Shown: positions 23,192 through 35,183 of the stretch, piece by piece | How positions within the stretch are numbered: position 1 is the stretch's first letter | How the letters are laid out: each line of letters begins with the position of its first letter | DNA from: Pochonia chlamydosporia 170 | Lineage: Eukaryota; Ascomycota; Sordariomycetes; Hypocreales; Clavicipitaceae | Direction: 5' to 3' | Length of the DNA stretch: 64,000 nucleotides | Assembly: GCF_001653235.2 (NCBI RefSeq) | Contig: NC_035793.1 | Coordinates: forward strand, 2,046,001 to 2,110,000 | The notes under the pieces: generated by a model | The model's input: only the letters and a program-made list of their open reading frames with translations | Database searches by the model: none | Told to the model about the DNA's origin: nothing | Made by a program: the position numbers and the translations under genes

Positions 23192-24484
23192 GAACGACAT
23201 ATGCCGAAAATCATCGCGACTTACACCCGCGTATAATAACTCGCCACAACGACTCGACACGATTAGTTCATCATCTTATCCGCCTCTGGCCAAGGCGAGG
23301 TTTTGTTTCATTTTGCAACAACGCCTGCTGATGACTCTCGACACGCACCAACATCAATTCAACACAAACTTAATCTTCGAACCAACCCCCCCTTTTTTAC
23401 AAAACATCTTTGGCATTCATCGGCACAGCGAATTGGCGCAACGTGGTGTTTTATATTTTTTTACTTCAGATTCTTGGTACTCCCCAACAAAACGTGGCGG
23501 CCAGTGGTTAATGTCACCTACTGGCTCTTAATACGGTGCAGCAAGGGGACGAGAGCCACGGGGGAGTCGGTTTGAACCAACGTACTGCATATAATGGCCA
23601 TGGACAAGGCTTACAAATGATAGAGTACGTAATGTATACATAACAGGTAATTCGTGCATATATGGGTTAATAGGGAAGGGTTAACATGCACCGATACGCT
23701 CGCTAGAGAGCCTGGTTGGGGACGGAAAAGGCGCTCATGATTTGGACATGTGGGACAGGTGGTAACCTGTGGTCGCCCGCGAGGGCCGACGCATTTTGAG
23801 GAGCCGTGGCTTGTGGTAATGACAACCCAAGGGGCAGCCGAAGGCGGAAGAAGGCGGTCGTCTGTGAGGGACGGCGAGAGAGGATAGGAGAAATACCAAA
23901 GATGCCACTCGCTAGACACTAGAATTAGAAAGGAATGAAACCTCAAAAAAATTATGAACATATCACTACCTTTGGAATCTGCTTGTGACCGGATATGTCG
24001 TGGCCATCAATGGTTGCTAGGAACATCTTAAAAATAAGGACGTACTTTGTTTGGGGCTGGTAATATATGCCACATCAATGTACGATCTGTCAATATCAAC
24101 GTCGCCGTAGTATAACCTGTTGAATTCACGTTTACTTTAATTTACGATCACTTCAACTTCACGAGTCAGGAAACACATAGCTCACTTCTTCATTCATCAT
24201 TCAAAATCCGGATATACCTTGCTATGTGTATCATCCATAATCCATCATTACTCTTCCTAAGAGTCCCATGTCCATGTCATCCCCGATATCTAAACAAGGC
24301 TTGATAAAAAGCAGAATACAAAATATTGACAAAAGAAATAAGGGAAAGAGGGTTCAACAGATAAAAAGTCCGGCTACCAGAGCGCGTTGATTATCCAAAC
24401 CGTGCCTCCTACGCTTATGCATTTAAACGATCTGAAAATCTGAGAGGGGGCAATATAATGTGAGAATGTGTATGGGCTTCTTTT
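23192..24484. other. Convergent 3' intergenic region, AUR1 / CaM kinase
   Basis: 1.3 kb between two stop codons with AT-rich sequence and several AATAAA-like hexamers near 24300-24340. No coding frame is supported. Confidence 0.6.
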
Positions 24485-25819
24485 CTACCTGTTTGATGTG
24501 GCGGCGCTCCAGAGACCTTTACTTGTTTGAATGACCTTGTTTGCTTGGTGACCTGGTTGTAGGGAGGCTGGAACGCTGCTGATAGTTGGTACGGCAGGGG
24601 TATTTCCCATGACGACATCTGCATCGATTTGAGTGCCGTAACCGGAGTCTTCTTTGCCAAACGAGACGCCGCTGTCGTCTTTGCGGTTGCCGTTGCCCTG
24701 GCTGCGGGGGCTGGCGCCACGGTCGGGTTCCTTGGAGCGAGCGCCGTCCATGAGGTTCTGCGCCTCGCGGAGCTTGTTGATGGCGCGGACGGTGTCGATG
24801 GCTGCGTGGAGGGTGCGGCGGGCGTTGAAGTTCTTCTTGATGGTGGGGAGGAGGTTCTCGCCTGCGCCGTCTGTGGGCTGTTCTGCTGCGACGAAGGGGT
24901 GCTGCAGGGCTTCGTGGGCGGTTATGCGCTTGGTGTGATCGATGGTGAGGCAGCGCCGGATAAAGTCCTTGGCGTGGCTGGAGACGCCGCGCCAGTATTC
25001 TATGGGGGTGAAGCTGTAGTCGGCGTTGAGGATGGCCTGCATTTCTTCAAAGTCGGAGTCGCGGTCAAAGGGCGTGTAGCCGCAGAGGAGGAAGTAGGTG
25101 ATGACTCCGAGGGCCCAGAGGTCAACGGGCTTGCCGTGGCCAGTCTTTTTGAAGATTTCGGGCGCCATGTATCCTGGTGTGCCGCAGGTGGTGGTGAGGA
25201 CGTGGAATTTCTCTTCGTCCATGATGCGGGAGAGGCCGAAGTCAGCGATGAGAAGGTCTGCGTTGTCTTCAGGCGTTCGGAACAGAAGATTTTCTGGCTT
25301 GAGGTCACGGTGGACAATGCCGTGGTCGTGTAGGTAGGCGACTGCGGAAAGGGTCGCGCGCACAAGGTCCGCGGCGTCGGATTCAAAGTAAGATCCCTTG
25401 CGACAGATTCGGTCAAACAGCTCACCGCCCAGAGCGAGGTCGGTAACTAGATAGAGGTTGTTCATCGTCTCGAAGTAGTCGACCAATGTCAAGATGTTCT
25501 GGTGGCCCATAGACACTTTCTTGAGGACAGCAATTTCATTGCGAACCTTTGCGATGAGAGTTAGCAATGATTCTTGGAGGGAGTTGGCTTGAGATGGATG
25601 GCTGCGAGACGTTCCACGGGAAACTTGTCAAGGTTGACATACCATGTGCTCTCGTCCCGCCATGAGCCGCTTATTGATAACCTTGGCAGCATAGTATCGA
25701 CCGGTATCGATATGAACGCATTCCTTCACGACGGAATAAGAGCCAGCCCCGAGTGTCTTTCCAACCTTGTATCTACAAGGTTGAATCTGGGGCTGCTGTG
25801 CTTGCTGTTGGCTGTCCAT
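24485..25819 (-). CDS. Calcium/calmodulin-dependent protein kinase (CMK1/CmkA type)
   Basis: Ser/Thr kinase of 412 aa from exons (complement) 25643-25819 and 24485-25546; phase-0 intron, donor GTATGT. The kinase domain starts at about residue 17: glycine loop LGAGSYSVVKE, ATP lysine K46 (AAKVINK), catalytic HRDLKPEN with D140, DFG at 161-163, activation loop TTTCGTPGYMAPE, and DLWALGVITYFLLCGYTPF. After the catalytic core, the segment FNARRTLHAAIDTVRAINKL (about residue 300) matches the autoinhibitory and calmodulin-binding helix of fungal CaMKs. The last 80 residues are low-complexity, with a VSFGKEDSGYGT stretch. Length and order match fungal CaMK I-like enzymes. Confidence 0.93.
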
Positions 25820-26894
25820 CGTCTCCTGTTGCCGATGCGCTTGTCAGGGCCGAACCGTAGCGATGTCGTTGCGACAGCCAAAGACTTGTTGGTCACCGAG
25901 GCGTGTGTGTACAAGACGAAGACCGTTGCGGTTGAGATTTTTAGTTCCAGACCACGGCACGGATTCTCCTCCGAAGGGGCGACAAGATAGAGTTTCTGGT
26001 CGTCAGGACAAAGAGAGGATAGCTTGTCGATGTAATGAGCTTGCTTCCGCTAGTCTATAGGGTACGGTTATGTTCGGACGGCACGTCTGTCGGCAGGTGG
26101 AATTACTTCTGCGACCTTGACTTCGGCGGCAGCAGGTCAAGTTGTGCAGTTAATAAGTAAGCATTGTTGGAGCAAGATTATGTGCATGGGAATGCAGTGA
26201 ACGGGATGAGGTGGGGGTTTTTGCGGGCGACAAGGATGGGAACTTGGGAGCTTTTCTTGGCTCATTGTTTCACCACAACCAGCGGTGGGGTTCTTCTTGA
26301 GCCGCTTTTTCAGCTCCTGTGTGGCTTGCTGATTGCACCTCAGACACCACAGTTTGCAAACAAATGATACTGTATAGACACCAATTGGATCGGAAATTGC
26401 AGTACATCTTAACATATATTCCGAGTGAGTCTGAGATGTGACGTAAGATGGACATCAATGCAAAGTGACCAGTGCTGGTTCCTTAAGTACGCCGATTTCG
26501 TCCGTACATTGATGAAGACGTCCTATGAACAAAGGATGTGTCGAAAAGGTCGCCGAAAATGGCCATCATTTCTTGGCATTTTCGGAGCCTTTTCGTTTTC
26601 GCCAACATCTGTAACGTTCAAATCTATCTAAAGAAGTGATCTGCCGTCATATACGACTGAGGATTTGCCTTGGACACCGCAGTGTGTCTAGGATAGCCCA
26701 GAGGAGCCCTCCATGACGCTTGGCCGACCTCCAGGAATCAACTCGCCGCATTCATGCGCCATAGACGTATATAGCCTTTGCGCGATTAGGTTGCCATGGC
26801 ACCACTTGTTAAGTGAGGCGGTTGTGACAATGAGTAGAAAGTTCCTCCAAGGTTGACGATGGTGGATGTTTTTGCTCTGCTATAGAACATCGCA
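25820..26894. other. Intergenic region between two minus-strand genes
   Basis: Contains the CaM kinase promoter next to 25820 and the 3' flank of the mitochondrial peptidyl-tRNA hydrolase gene near 26894. No gene can be supported. Confidence 0.55.
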
Positions 26895-27592
26895 TCAACC
26901 TTGCGGCCCTTTTCGTGACTGTTTCTTTGCACTAGCAAACTTTTTCTGTTTTATGCGAGACTCGTGGAAGCGCTTCTCTCTATGAGACGATTAGTCCAAC
27001 TTAAGGGCTCACATGAGAATAAGAGGGTCCTTACATGGCCTCAAACTTCTTCTTCTTTTCGTTACTTGTCTCTGCCGGGGTTGTTACACGGTAAATGCGG
27101 GCTATTTCCTCCATGAGTTTACGTCGATTCTCATCTGCATTCGTTGTCCTTGATCGATGAGTTTGATCTTGGAATGTGAGAGAATCGTTGTTGGCAACGT
27201 AATACTTCGAGCATCGTAAACCGGAGTGCAGATTCTTAGGAAGAGTAGCTAGAAGTTCCTTCAGGGGATAAACCGTGGTTGCCTTTGTTTCCGTCCTATC
27301 TAGATTAGTCGACCCGTTTACTGCATTTGTTAAACTAATGATTTTTGTTTCCATACTTGTTGACATGTTGACCACCTGGGCCACTTGATCGAGCATACGT
27401 GGTGCTTCCTTTAGGTAACTGAGACATATCGAAGGATTGAAACCAGGTCCTCGCTTCTGCTAAAGCTTCTTTATCAAGTGTTGCATCAAAAGCGTCATAT
27501 CTTTTGAGTCGCGTCCAACGGAGTGGTTGAAGTGTTCTCTGTGACCACGGAATAGCAACGCCAGCTCGTCGCAAGTGGTGACGACCGATCAT
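26895..27592 (-). CDS. Mitochondrial GGQ peptidyl-tRNA hydrolase / release-factor-like protein (ICT1/Pth4 type)
   Basis: A 193-aa protein from exons (complement) 27357-27592, 27035-27295 and 26895-26979; both introns are phase 2. The N-terminus is basic and Arg-rich (MIGRHHLRRAG), consistent with mitochondrial import. RSSGPGGQHVNK with GGQ at about 73-75 is the peptide-hydrolysis motif of class I release factors. The following KATTVYPLKELLATLP and QTHRSRTTNADENRRKL are typical of the single-domain RF-1 family, which rescues stalled mitoribosomes. The last exon adds a Lys/Arg-rich tail (RIKQKKFASAKKQSRK), the rRNA-binding extension of that family. No codon-recognition domain is present, so it is not a full release factor. 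Starting at the upstream TTG would not use ATG; 27592 is the first in-frame ATG. Confidence 0.88.
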
Positions 27593-28418
27593 GATGCAAG
27601 GAAGGGCGGCGTATAGCTGGACAAAAACAAAGGAACGTGTCCGAAAGTTTCCTTGAAACAACCGATTCCCCAGCTAGCTTTTGGTGTCACTTTTTATTTC
27701 AATCCGTGCTGATCAGAAGGCAAGATGCGTGTTTGGCTTGAACTGTCTGGTGTTTGATTTGCGTCCTCGTAGGGCCAACACTGGCAGCACACTAACCAGA
27801 CTGCATCGTAAAATCCTAAAATCGACTAGCCTTGTCCGCGCCAAGTTTATCCGACGCTTAATTCCGGTGGATACAAGAAGGCGGTCCTGCCAGTCTGCTG
27901 CCAGTTTCCTGCCCACTTCCTTCGATCCGCCCAAAGCAGCGCCACTTTCCAATTCGAATCGCGCCCAGCCATTTTCGTTTTCTTCACACCTTCACATACT
28001 CCGTACATACACCATCAATCGTACATCTATCACGGCAGCTACCATTCACCAGGCCGGCTGCGAAGGACTTCTCATCACTTTGGCCTCCAGAGCATATTTC
28101 TCTCCCGTCGCCGTCATCTCTCGTTTGAAGCGCGCTGCTCGTTGCTCATCTATTGCATTGCAGCAGCACCCAAAGCCCATGTCAAAGTGTTGTTGTTGAA
28201 GCCACATCAACACCACAGCATCCATGGCTTCAATCTGACTTTCCAGGTTCCTTCATCATCACCCTGGCCCCACCAACATTGCAGAACTTTTTTTTCTCTT
28301 CCAACTCTTCTATTTAACGCTGCTCTCGTAAGCCCTTGTACTCATACAGTACAGGAGGCTCCCGCTTTGCTATTTTCCCATCGTCGTTGATATTTCAGGT
28401 CGGATCCCTTTCGCTTTC
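27593..28418. promoter_or_regulatory. Divergent promoter region, mitochondrial GGQ protein / NAB3-like gene
   Basis: 826 bp between opposite start codons. Contains a TACTCCGTA motif at 27997-28005 and a pyrimidine-rich leader from about 28240 to 28418 before the NAB3-like ATG. No tRNA or other gene is visible. Confidence 0.45.
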
Positions 28419-31116
28419 ATGACAGAGCCTGAAGCCGAACTTCAGGCCAGTGCCAACTTGTCTCCAGTGTCACCGTCACCCGTCCATACCGCAGCACCAC
28501 TCGTTGTGCCAGCACTTCAAGACACTGTCGATACCATCGACGCCATGGTTGCTGCCGCTGCTGGTGCCCTTGATGGCCATGTCGACACTCCAGTCGTCGA
28601 GCCAGTCGTCGATCCTGCCCTCGCAGATGCCATTGACAACGACGATGTTGTAGATGACGACAGCTTTAACGATGCATATGGGGAGGACGCCGAGCCTGGA
28701 CAACCTCCTCAGGCTCAGGCTCAGCCAGAACCTTCAGAAAACAATGACGATTACGCCAAGACGTTCGACTCGCCCATCGAACCTGAACAAGAGGTGGATC
28801 TGGATAATGAACCACATGTACAGTCAACAGATGCGCCAGAATCCAATCCACTTCCCATTCCCTCCGAGCAGTTGAACATCAGTCATTCTTCAGAAGTTAC
28901 CCCCGCTGCCGCCCATGATCCGTCTGCAACATCGTCCACATCTCCTGCCTCAAACGACATTCAAAATGCCCAGCCCGAGACTTCTTCCGACCCTACCATG
29001 CCGACCGCGGCAGACGTTTCCGAGGGGAATGCGCAAAATGAAGACCAAGGAGCCCAGTCTGTGCACACAAATGGTTCAAACCCCGCTGTCACAGATACGC
29101 AAAGTTCATCGTCGCTTGATATCCAGAAACTCGTGGCTGATCTCACTGCCCAACCTACTGAATCCAATGCTGGCAATGATCCACCCAGTGCTTCGCCAGC
29201 ACAAGCACAGGCTGAACCGCCCTCGGGTTCTGCCTCTCTGTCGTCCTCGACTGCGTTGCCAACTACCTCTTCCCTACCCCCAAGGCCTCCCCAACCTCAC
29301 TCTGCTTCCCCATTGTATGCCTCGCAGCATCATCCCGCTGGGGCTAACTCTAGTGCAACCGCAAATCCTGGTGCTCAATCAAGTACTGGCTCAGCTTCAT
29401 CATATCACATCGGCAGTGCCCCAGGAACTTCAGCAGAGTCTGTTGCCAATCTTCCCCCTCCGCCTTCCAGCGCCCTCAATGTCCCACCATATGCCACCCA
29501 GGCGGCACATGGGTACTCCGCGGATCAGGGTCGTGATGTAGAGTATCAGCGCAAATGGGATCAATTCATGGCCGACGAGAGACAATATATGTCAGAGGCT
29601 AAATGGGACCGATTCCCTGAGGGGTCCCGTATCTTTATTGGTATGTCCTGTCCCACGCTCGCTTGACTACTTTGAAGCATTTCTGACCATAAATGTCTGT
29701 TTCCTTACAGGCAATCTTTCAAGTGACAAGGTTTCCAAACGCGATGTGTTTGACTTGTTCCATAGATATGGTAGGCTAGCCCAAATTTCCTTGAAATCCG
29801 CATACGGATTCGTGCAGTACCACACGATTGAGGAAGGCCAGAGAGCCATGGACAACTTGCAGGGCATTGAGATTAAGGGTCGCCGCATTCGTAAGTCCCT
29901 ACTTTGTTTAGATGCAGCGTGTTCGTAATGCTAATATGGAATAGACCTGGAAATCTCGCGAGTGCAAGATAAGTCAAAGAAGGAGCGCAACAGAAGCCCA
30001 GACAGAACCCGCGGTCGCGAGAACGGGCGGAGAGGTGATAAACACAGCAGGGACGATTATCGCCCTGGCCGAAACCACTCTCCACGCCGCAACGATTATC
30101 ACGCTCGAGATGATAGCTTTGGAGGTAGGGACCGTGGCTATAGCGACTCTGGTCGTGGCGGTCGAGGACGGTCTCGGTCACCTGACTATGGGCGAAATGA
30201 CCGCGACCCATACCGCAGACGCAGCCCGAGTCCCCATGGAAGGCCTCGTAACGAGCCAGAGCTCGATATTCCCCGACGTTATGGCGCCGATGTGCCAGAC
30301 GTACAGATGATTTTGCAACCAGATGTCAACCGGGATTTTGTCAATTGGGTCGAAGGGGCCTTCAAAGCCAAGGGGCTAAAGACCCAGGTTATGTACCTCC
30401 ATCCTCGGTTCCCCAAAGATCAAGTTATTCAGCGACAAGCGGCGGAAGGTGTCCACGGTGTTGTGGACTTGGATCTCCGTGCTCAGAACCTCGCCAGAAT
30501 TCCTGTGCAGGTGTTCGACCGCTCTGCTGGCAACAACAATGTCCGCTTTGATCAATACGTGGACCTCGACCCTGGCACCGCCGCAGAAGTGATTCTGCGC
30601 GCTAAATCCAGCGCCGCACCAGCAACCTATAGTCAGGGCTACGCTGGCGGAAATGGTGCATATCAGAACCCCTATGGAGCACAACCTCAACAACCCAGCT
30701 ACAACGGGAGTCAACCATCCGCGGCATATCATACACAGCCACAGCAACAGCAGCCACCACCTACATCTGCTGGTGATATTGCCAGTCTTATAGGCCAAGT
30801 CGATAATGCAACACTCCAGAGACTGCTGTCAACGATTCAGACCCCAGGAGCTACACCTCTAGGTGGAGGGTACCCTCACACTGCAGCTGGAGCTGTTCAC
30901 ACAAATCCCAACCCTCAGGTTGATATCCAAGCTATCTTGGGGAGCTTAGGCGGAGCAAACGCACAACAGCATGCCCCTCCACAACCACCATATGGAGGTC
31001 CCTACGGAGGTCAGCCACCAAGTGGAGGCGGGGGTCAAGGTGCTGCTGGAAACAATGGAGATGCTGCCAACCAGGTGCAAAATATCATGGCACAACTCGC
31101 GCGCTATAGACAGTGA
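28419..31116 (+). CDS. NAB3: Nab3-like nuclear RNA-binding protein (single RRM, Gln/Pro-rich C-terminus)
   Basis: An 857-aa protein from exons 28419-29640, 29711-29890 and 29945-31116. Residues 1-390 are low-complexity, rich in Ala, Pro, Asp, Glu and Ser. One RRM spans about 403-475, split by both introns: RNP2-like RIFIGNLSS and RNP1-like SAYGFVQYH. An Arg/Ser/Asp-rich stretch (RSPDRTRGRENGRR) follows. Then comes a conserved folded block with DVQMILQPDVNRDFVNWVE, FPKDQVIQRQAAEGVHGVVDL and FDRSAGNNNVRFDQYV. The tail is Gln/Pro/Gly-rich and includes DIASLIGQVDNATLQRLLS. Architecture and RRM match Nab3, which with Nrd1/Sen1 ends non-coding transcripts in yeast. Whether the fungal orthologue terminates transcripts the same way is an inference. 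Confidence 0.82.
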
Positions 31117-31523
31117 TGTTATGTTCTCTTCGGTGACTTGGCAATGTTTAGAATGCATGGCGCAGGATGGTATGGTATTTGATTCTGTTGAAGCCTGCGG
31201 GCTTGGACCTTGTAATTAGATCATCAATAGCGGGGATAATGGTATCAAATAGCCGCAAAGCTGGAGGTTGGTATGTCTATCAATGATGATGAACTTTGTA
31301 CTGAAGCAGTGCTTTCGCAGAATGCGTGGACCATTACTGGTATTTTTGATACACCTAGAAACAAGTCTTGTGAAAATGTTGCTTGCAGACCAGCTGCAAT
31401 TCGTTCTTGTATGAAGTTTGTACGTTTGCGAAGAAAACCGATGCAGCAAACAACATTTATATCTAACGGAAAGAAGCACCCAAAGAGTGCTACAGTCCTA
31501 AACCCAAGTACGCCCGACCGTCT
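31117..31523. other. Convergent 3' intergenic region
   Basis: 407 bp between the NAB3-like and ferric reductase stop codons; AT-rich, no coding signal. Confidence 0.6.
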
Positions 31524-33348
31524 TTACCAACCAAACGTCTCGCTGTGCCACCAAACTCTTCTACCCTTCATAACATGGGTCCTGACCCTTTGCCGAACCT
31601 CCCTCGTCATCTCTATGGGACCGCAAGCTATGACGGCAACGGAATCATCACCACTCCCCCGGAACATGTCGTCCACGATCTTTTCGATATTGGGCCTCTT
31701 GTGATTATGATTCGCTGTCAGACGGCCATTCGCCCGACGCATGCTGGATAATTCCATTGCGCCTCCTGCGGCATTGTCACTGTCATCTCCTACACCCATA
31801 TCCCCAGTCAAAAAGAGCTGGATGTTGGGATCTTCGAGCACACTCTTTCCTGTCGTTTGGTTTGATATTGCCCAGGTGGCGTCGCCGGCACCACGAATGG
31901 CCCATATGAATTGAAGTTTTGCAGAGGGTAATTCGCTCTGGAGGGCTTGATAAATGGGTAGAGTGAATGTTGCGCCTACTCCACCTGATACGAGGAGAAC
32001 TTTATTAGCACCCCAAGCGAGAAGATCGTTGAAATGGATGGTCATGGTGCCGTATGGTCCTTCGATGCCGAGGGTGATCTTGCGGGATTCTGGGGGAGAT
32101 TGAGGCTTGGTAGAGGAGAAATCCGAGAGGACGTTTGTCATGGGTCCGTTTCTGACGCGAGCGATGAAACTTATTGTGCCATCTTCGTCATCGACTGTAG
32201 CAATGGTGAAGGGATTGTATAAGTAGTCAAATACGCCGGACTTGGAAGATGGAACTGTTGTGGTGCGACCTTGCGGCGGAAGACTTAGGTAGATGTGTGA
32301 GCCGGGAGTAGCGCGGAAGGGAGCAAGTTTGTGCAAGGGGATAGAAGAGGTGACTTTGACGAGACTCGTTCCGGGAATGGTTTCCATCGTGGATGGGGAG
32401 TTGATGGTTGTGATGCGCCGCACTGCCAGGTCAACTACGAAGATGGCAAAGGCTTCTGCAATGTAGAATCTGGCTGATGAGGCGTGGAAGAAGAGCAAGA
32501 TGGGCACGAATAGCGCCACGACGAGATGGGTGATAAAGAAGAGTCTGTATGAATAGTCTCTGGCCTTGCGCATGGCTGTGGTTGCAACGCCATGAAATCC
32601 GAAGGATGCGAGGACGCCGCAGAATACAACGGTGTCGAGGATGCGCTTGAACCAAATGCCGGCTATTATGAAGTAGATGTTGTAGAATAGCAGGTGAAGC
32701 CAGAGGAAGCCGTAGATGATGCGTCCCAAAACTCGATGGTACCGGTTGATGTGTTCGTGGGATGAGTTGAAAACCCAAGCTATGGGGTTGAGTGCCTTGA
32801 GCGCCAAGAGATATTGAATAGGCAATTGTGAGACGGCAATGGCACCAAATCGCTTGGTAAGATGGAAATAATCTATAATTGTTAGCTGTAAGAGAGGGAA
32901 AGTGATGGAGTAAAACCATGGGCGTACTGATGTGGCCATCATGAAGCTTACCTTTGCCTGTCCCTTTGACGGAGAGGACCAGCAACCAAGCTGTCCAGAT
33001 GAATCCTAGAATCCATTCATCCCTCTGGCCCCAATGAGAGCCAGCAAAGTAGACATCATCGCTCAACCACCATACAAACCGACGCCATTGCGAGGCAACT
33101 TGCTCAGATGAGCTCTGCCGCTGTGCCTTGACAATAGGTGATCTCGGAACAGCAGAGTATCGGCCCTGTTCGCTTGATGAGCCAGGCCGAACCTTTAGAG
33201 CAAGGTGTTTGAGAGTGCGATATAGCAAGAAAAGAAGAGCTGGCGCAAGAGCAGAATAATGAGCAATGCATGCATACAGATCGAGTGATTGGCGGCGCAG
33301 CAACTTCTCCTCGTGGGTGAGACTGGCAAATTCGTATGGCCAAGCCAT
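31524..33348 (-). CDS. Ferric reductase-like transmembrane flavocytochrome (FRE/NOX family)
   Basis: A 581-aa membrane oxidoreductase from exons (complement) 32952-33348 and 31524-32872 (phase-1 intron, donor GTAAGC). A first helix lies at about 27-47 and another near residue 120. The ferric-reductase domain has two His pairs with the classic 13-residue spacing, H178/H192 and H248/H262, which would hold two haems. The FAD region has PGSHIYLSLPP and YNPFTIATV, where Asn replaces the usual His of HPFT. The NAD(P)H region shows LLVSGGVGATFTLPIYQAL and a C-terminal CGPIEM. Ferric-chelate reduction for iron uptake is the default expectation. An AIM14-like superoxide-producing role is possible, since length and short N-terminus also fit. 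ATG 33348 is used because the upstream in-frame codon is GTG. Confidence 0.88.
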
Positions 33349-35183
33349 GTTGATGAATGTGCTCACCGAAGAACTGAAGCTCTTGGCGGCTTTCTGCTAA
33401 GAAAGCTACAAATTGACAGAATCTCTTATCAATCGACTCGAATTGATGGGGCCATTGGACAATGGAGTACTGTCTTCATTCCACTCAAAAAGGTTCAATG
33501 TTGTTCAATTGTGCAATTCGTCAGGGACGGGGCGGCTTGCGTGAGCCTTGGTAAGCCGCATTTCACGTGGCACCATTGGATGTCAATTGGTGGTCAATGC
33601 CATACAAGCCCATGCTCGAATGCAATTGCAAAGCTGCATTGTGTGCAAAAACAGCCACAGAAGCTCTGCAGGGGTACATTTTGCAATTCAATGTTGTTTA
33701 GGTTCACTTTTGGGCACGCAAAGCTGTCCCGTAATGGGTAAAGAGCTTCAAACGAGAATGAGATTCGTAGAGGCCAATGGTCCCGTCCAGGGTTGGGCAG
33801 CTTGGGAGCCATTTATGAGGGGTAGAGCTGTTCTCAATCCTCTCATCTCACGGCTTCGTGATGGCTGTCAATCGGGGATTGTTCGGGCATCGGAATACAT
33901 CATTGCCAAACATATCGTGAATATTCCGAGATTCGTCATTTCGACGTTGTAATGGAATCCGAAACTCGGAGATCAGCTCCGTGTGAACGGTTCCTGCTAT
34001 TTGAGGGCCACCACAGACGTTGATGAAGAAGACTGGCTAAGGTGTTCCCGGGGCCCAGCAAGAACACCAGACACCAGGAGGATATGCATATTTAAGCTTG
34101 CTTGGCAGCGAAGAGTATGGTCTGGACTGCTGTTGTGCCATCAAATGTCTGGAATCAAGAGGCGGAGCTCCGGAGACAGTACAGTCTAAGACACAAGTCC
34201 AGTGTCCCTTACGCGACAATTCCAAGGAACGCGAAAAGACCTGAGGACGGATAAAGTTTAGCTTGTGAGAGGATGGCCTGTGGATCAACAGGGCTGGATC
34301 ACTGAGCGGTTAGGAGACGACTTGAGCAGCCCAAGCTAGGGTCAGGAACAGGGCATCATGCTTACTTTGAGAGCCAGTAACCGATGATGGCAGATCAAAA
34401 ATGTGCTCCTGGTGTTCAAAGACAAAAGACACCAGTGGGGATTGCGATTATGGGCAGAATAGAGTCGTTGGTCCCGAATTTGCTCCGTCAATGGTATTCG
34501 GGCATTGGGCTTGATGGCTCGGTTCTCGTCGTTTTCCCGGATCGTCGGCGTTGGGACGCTGGTTCGGAGCTCTGCACGGTGCTAAGGCAGGACCGGTAAG
34601 AGAAGCTCCGAAGATGTTCGATGCAAGCCAAGCACCCACAGCCCAAGGACCATGATACTGTGAAAGGTCAACTGGTGGCTGGAACAAGAATGCAAAAGCA
34701 CCAGATTGTCCAAATAATGAGCACTCGAGTAATCCTCAAACTGCAACGGCGCAGTGAAACGAGAGTTTAGTTTCTCCGAGCACGAGACTCCTCGACCAAT
34801 TACGCGGGACGATGGAAGTCGGCGGTGGAAAGCTGGGATGAGTGAGAGCAGGAGGGGTCCTGCCTGGTGCTGGACTTGCTCTCTGGCCGCACTTTCCCTC
34901 CATGCCACCAGACAGCACATCAAATACCAATGGACCCCGCAACCATCCACCGCCCACCGCCCCCGATCTCGCCAGGCCCCGCCAGTTTTTTTCTGCAATT
35001 GGCCTGGATTGCACCATTTTCGTACTTGTACCCTTCCCAAGCCACCTCTCCGAGTTTTTTTTCCCTCGTCCTCTTCTTCCACACCTCATTCTCCAGACTT
35101 TTAATATTCTGGTCCATCTCTCTTACACTCCAATTTTCACTTTTCTTCTCCATTGATACCCCTTACTCTCCATCACATTCACA
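33349..35183. promoter_or_regulatory. Divergent promoter region, ferric reductase / SHMT
   Basis: 1.8 kb between opposite start codons. The last 200 bp before 35184 are strongly pyrimidine-rich (TTTTTTTCCCTCGTCCTC-like runs near 35055), typical of a highly expressed fungal gene leader. No gene is supported. Confidence 0.5.

Noticed and set aside
24629..25333. 234-codon plus-strand frame opposite the CaM kinase
   Set aside because: Shadow of the kinase exon; the minus strand encodes all kinase motifs.
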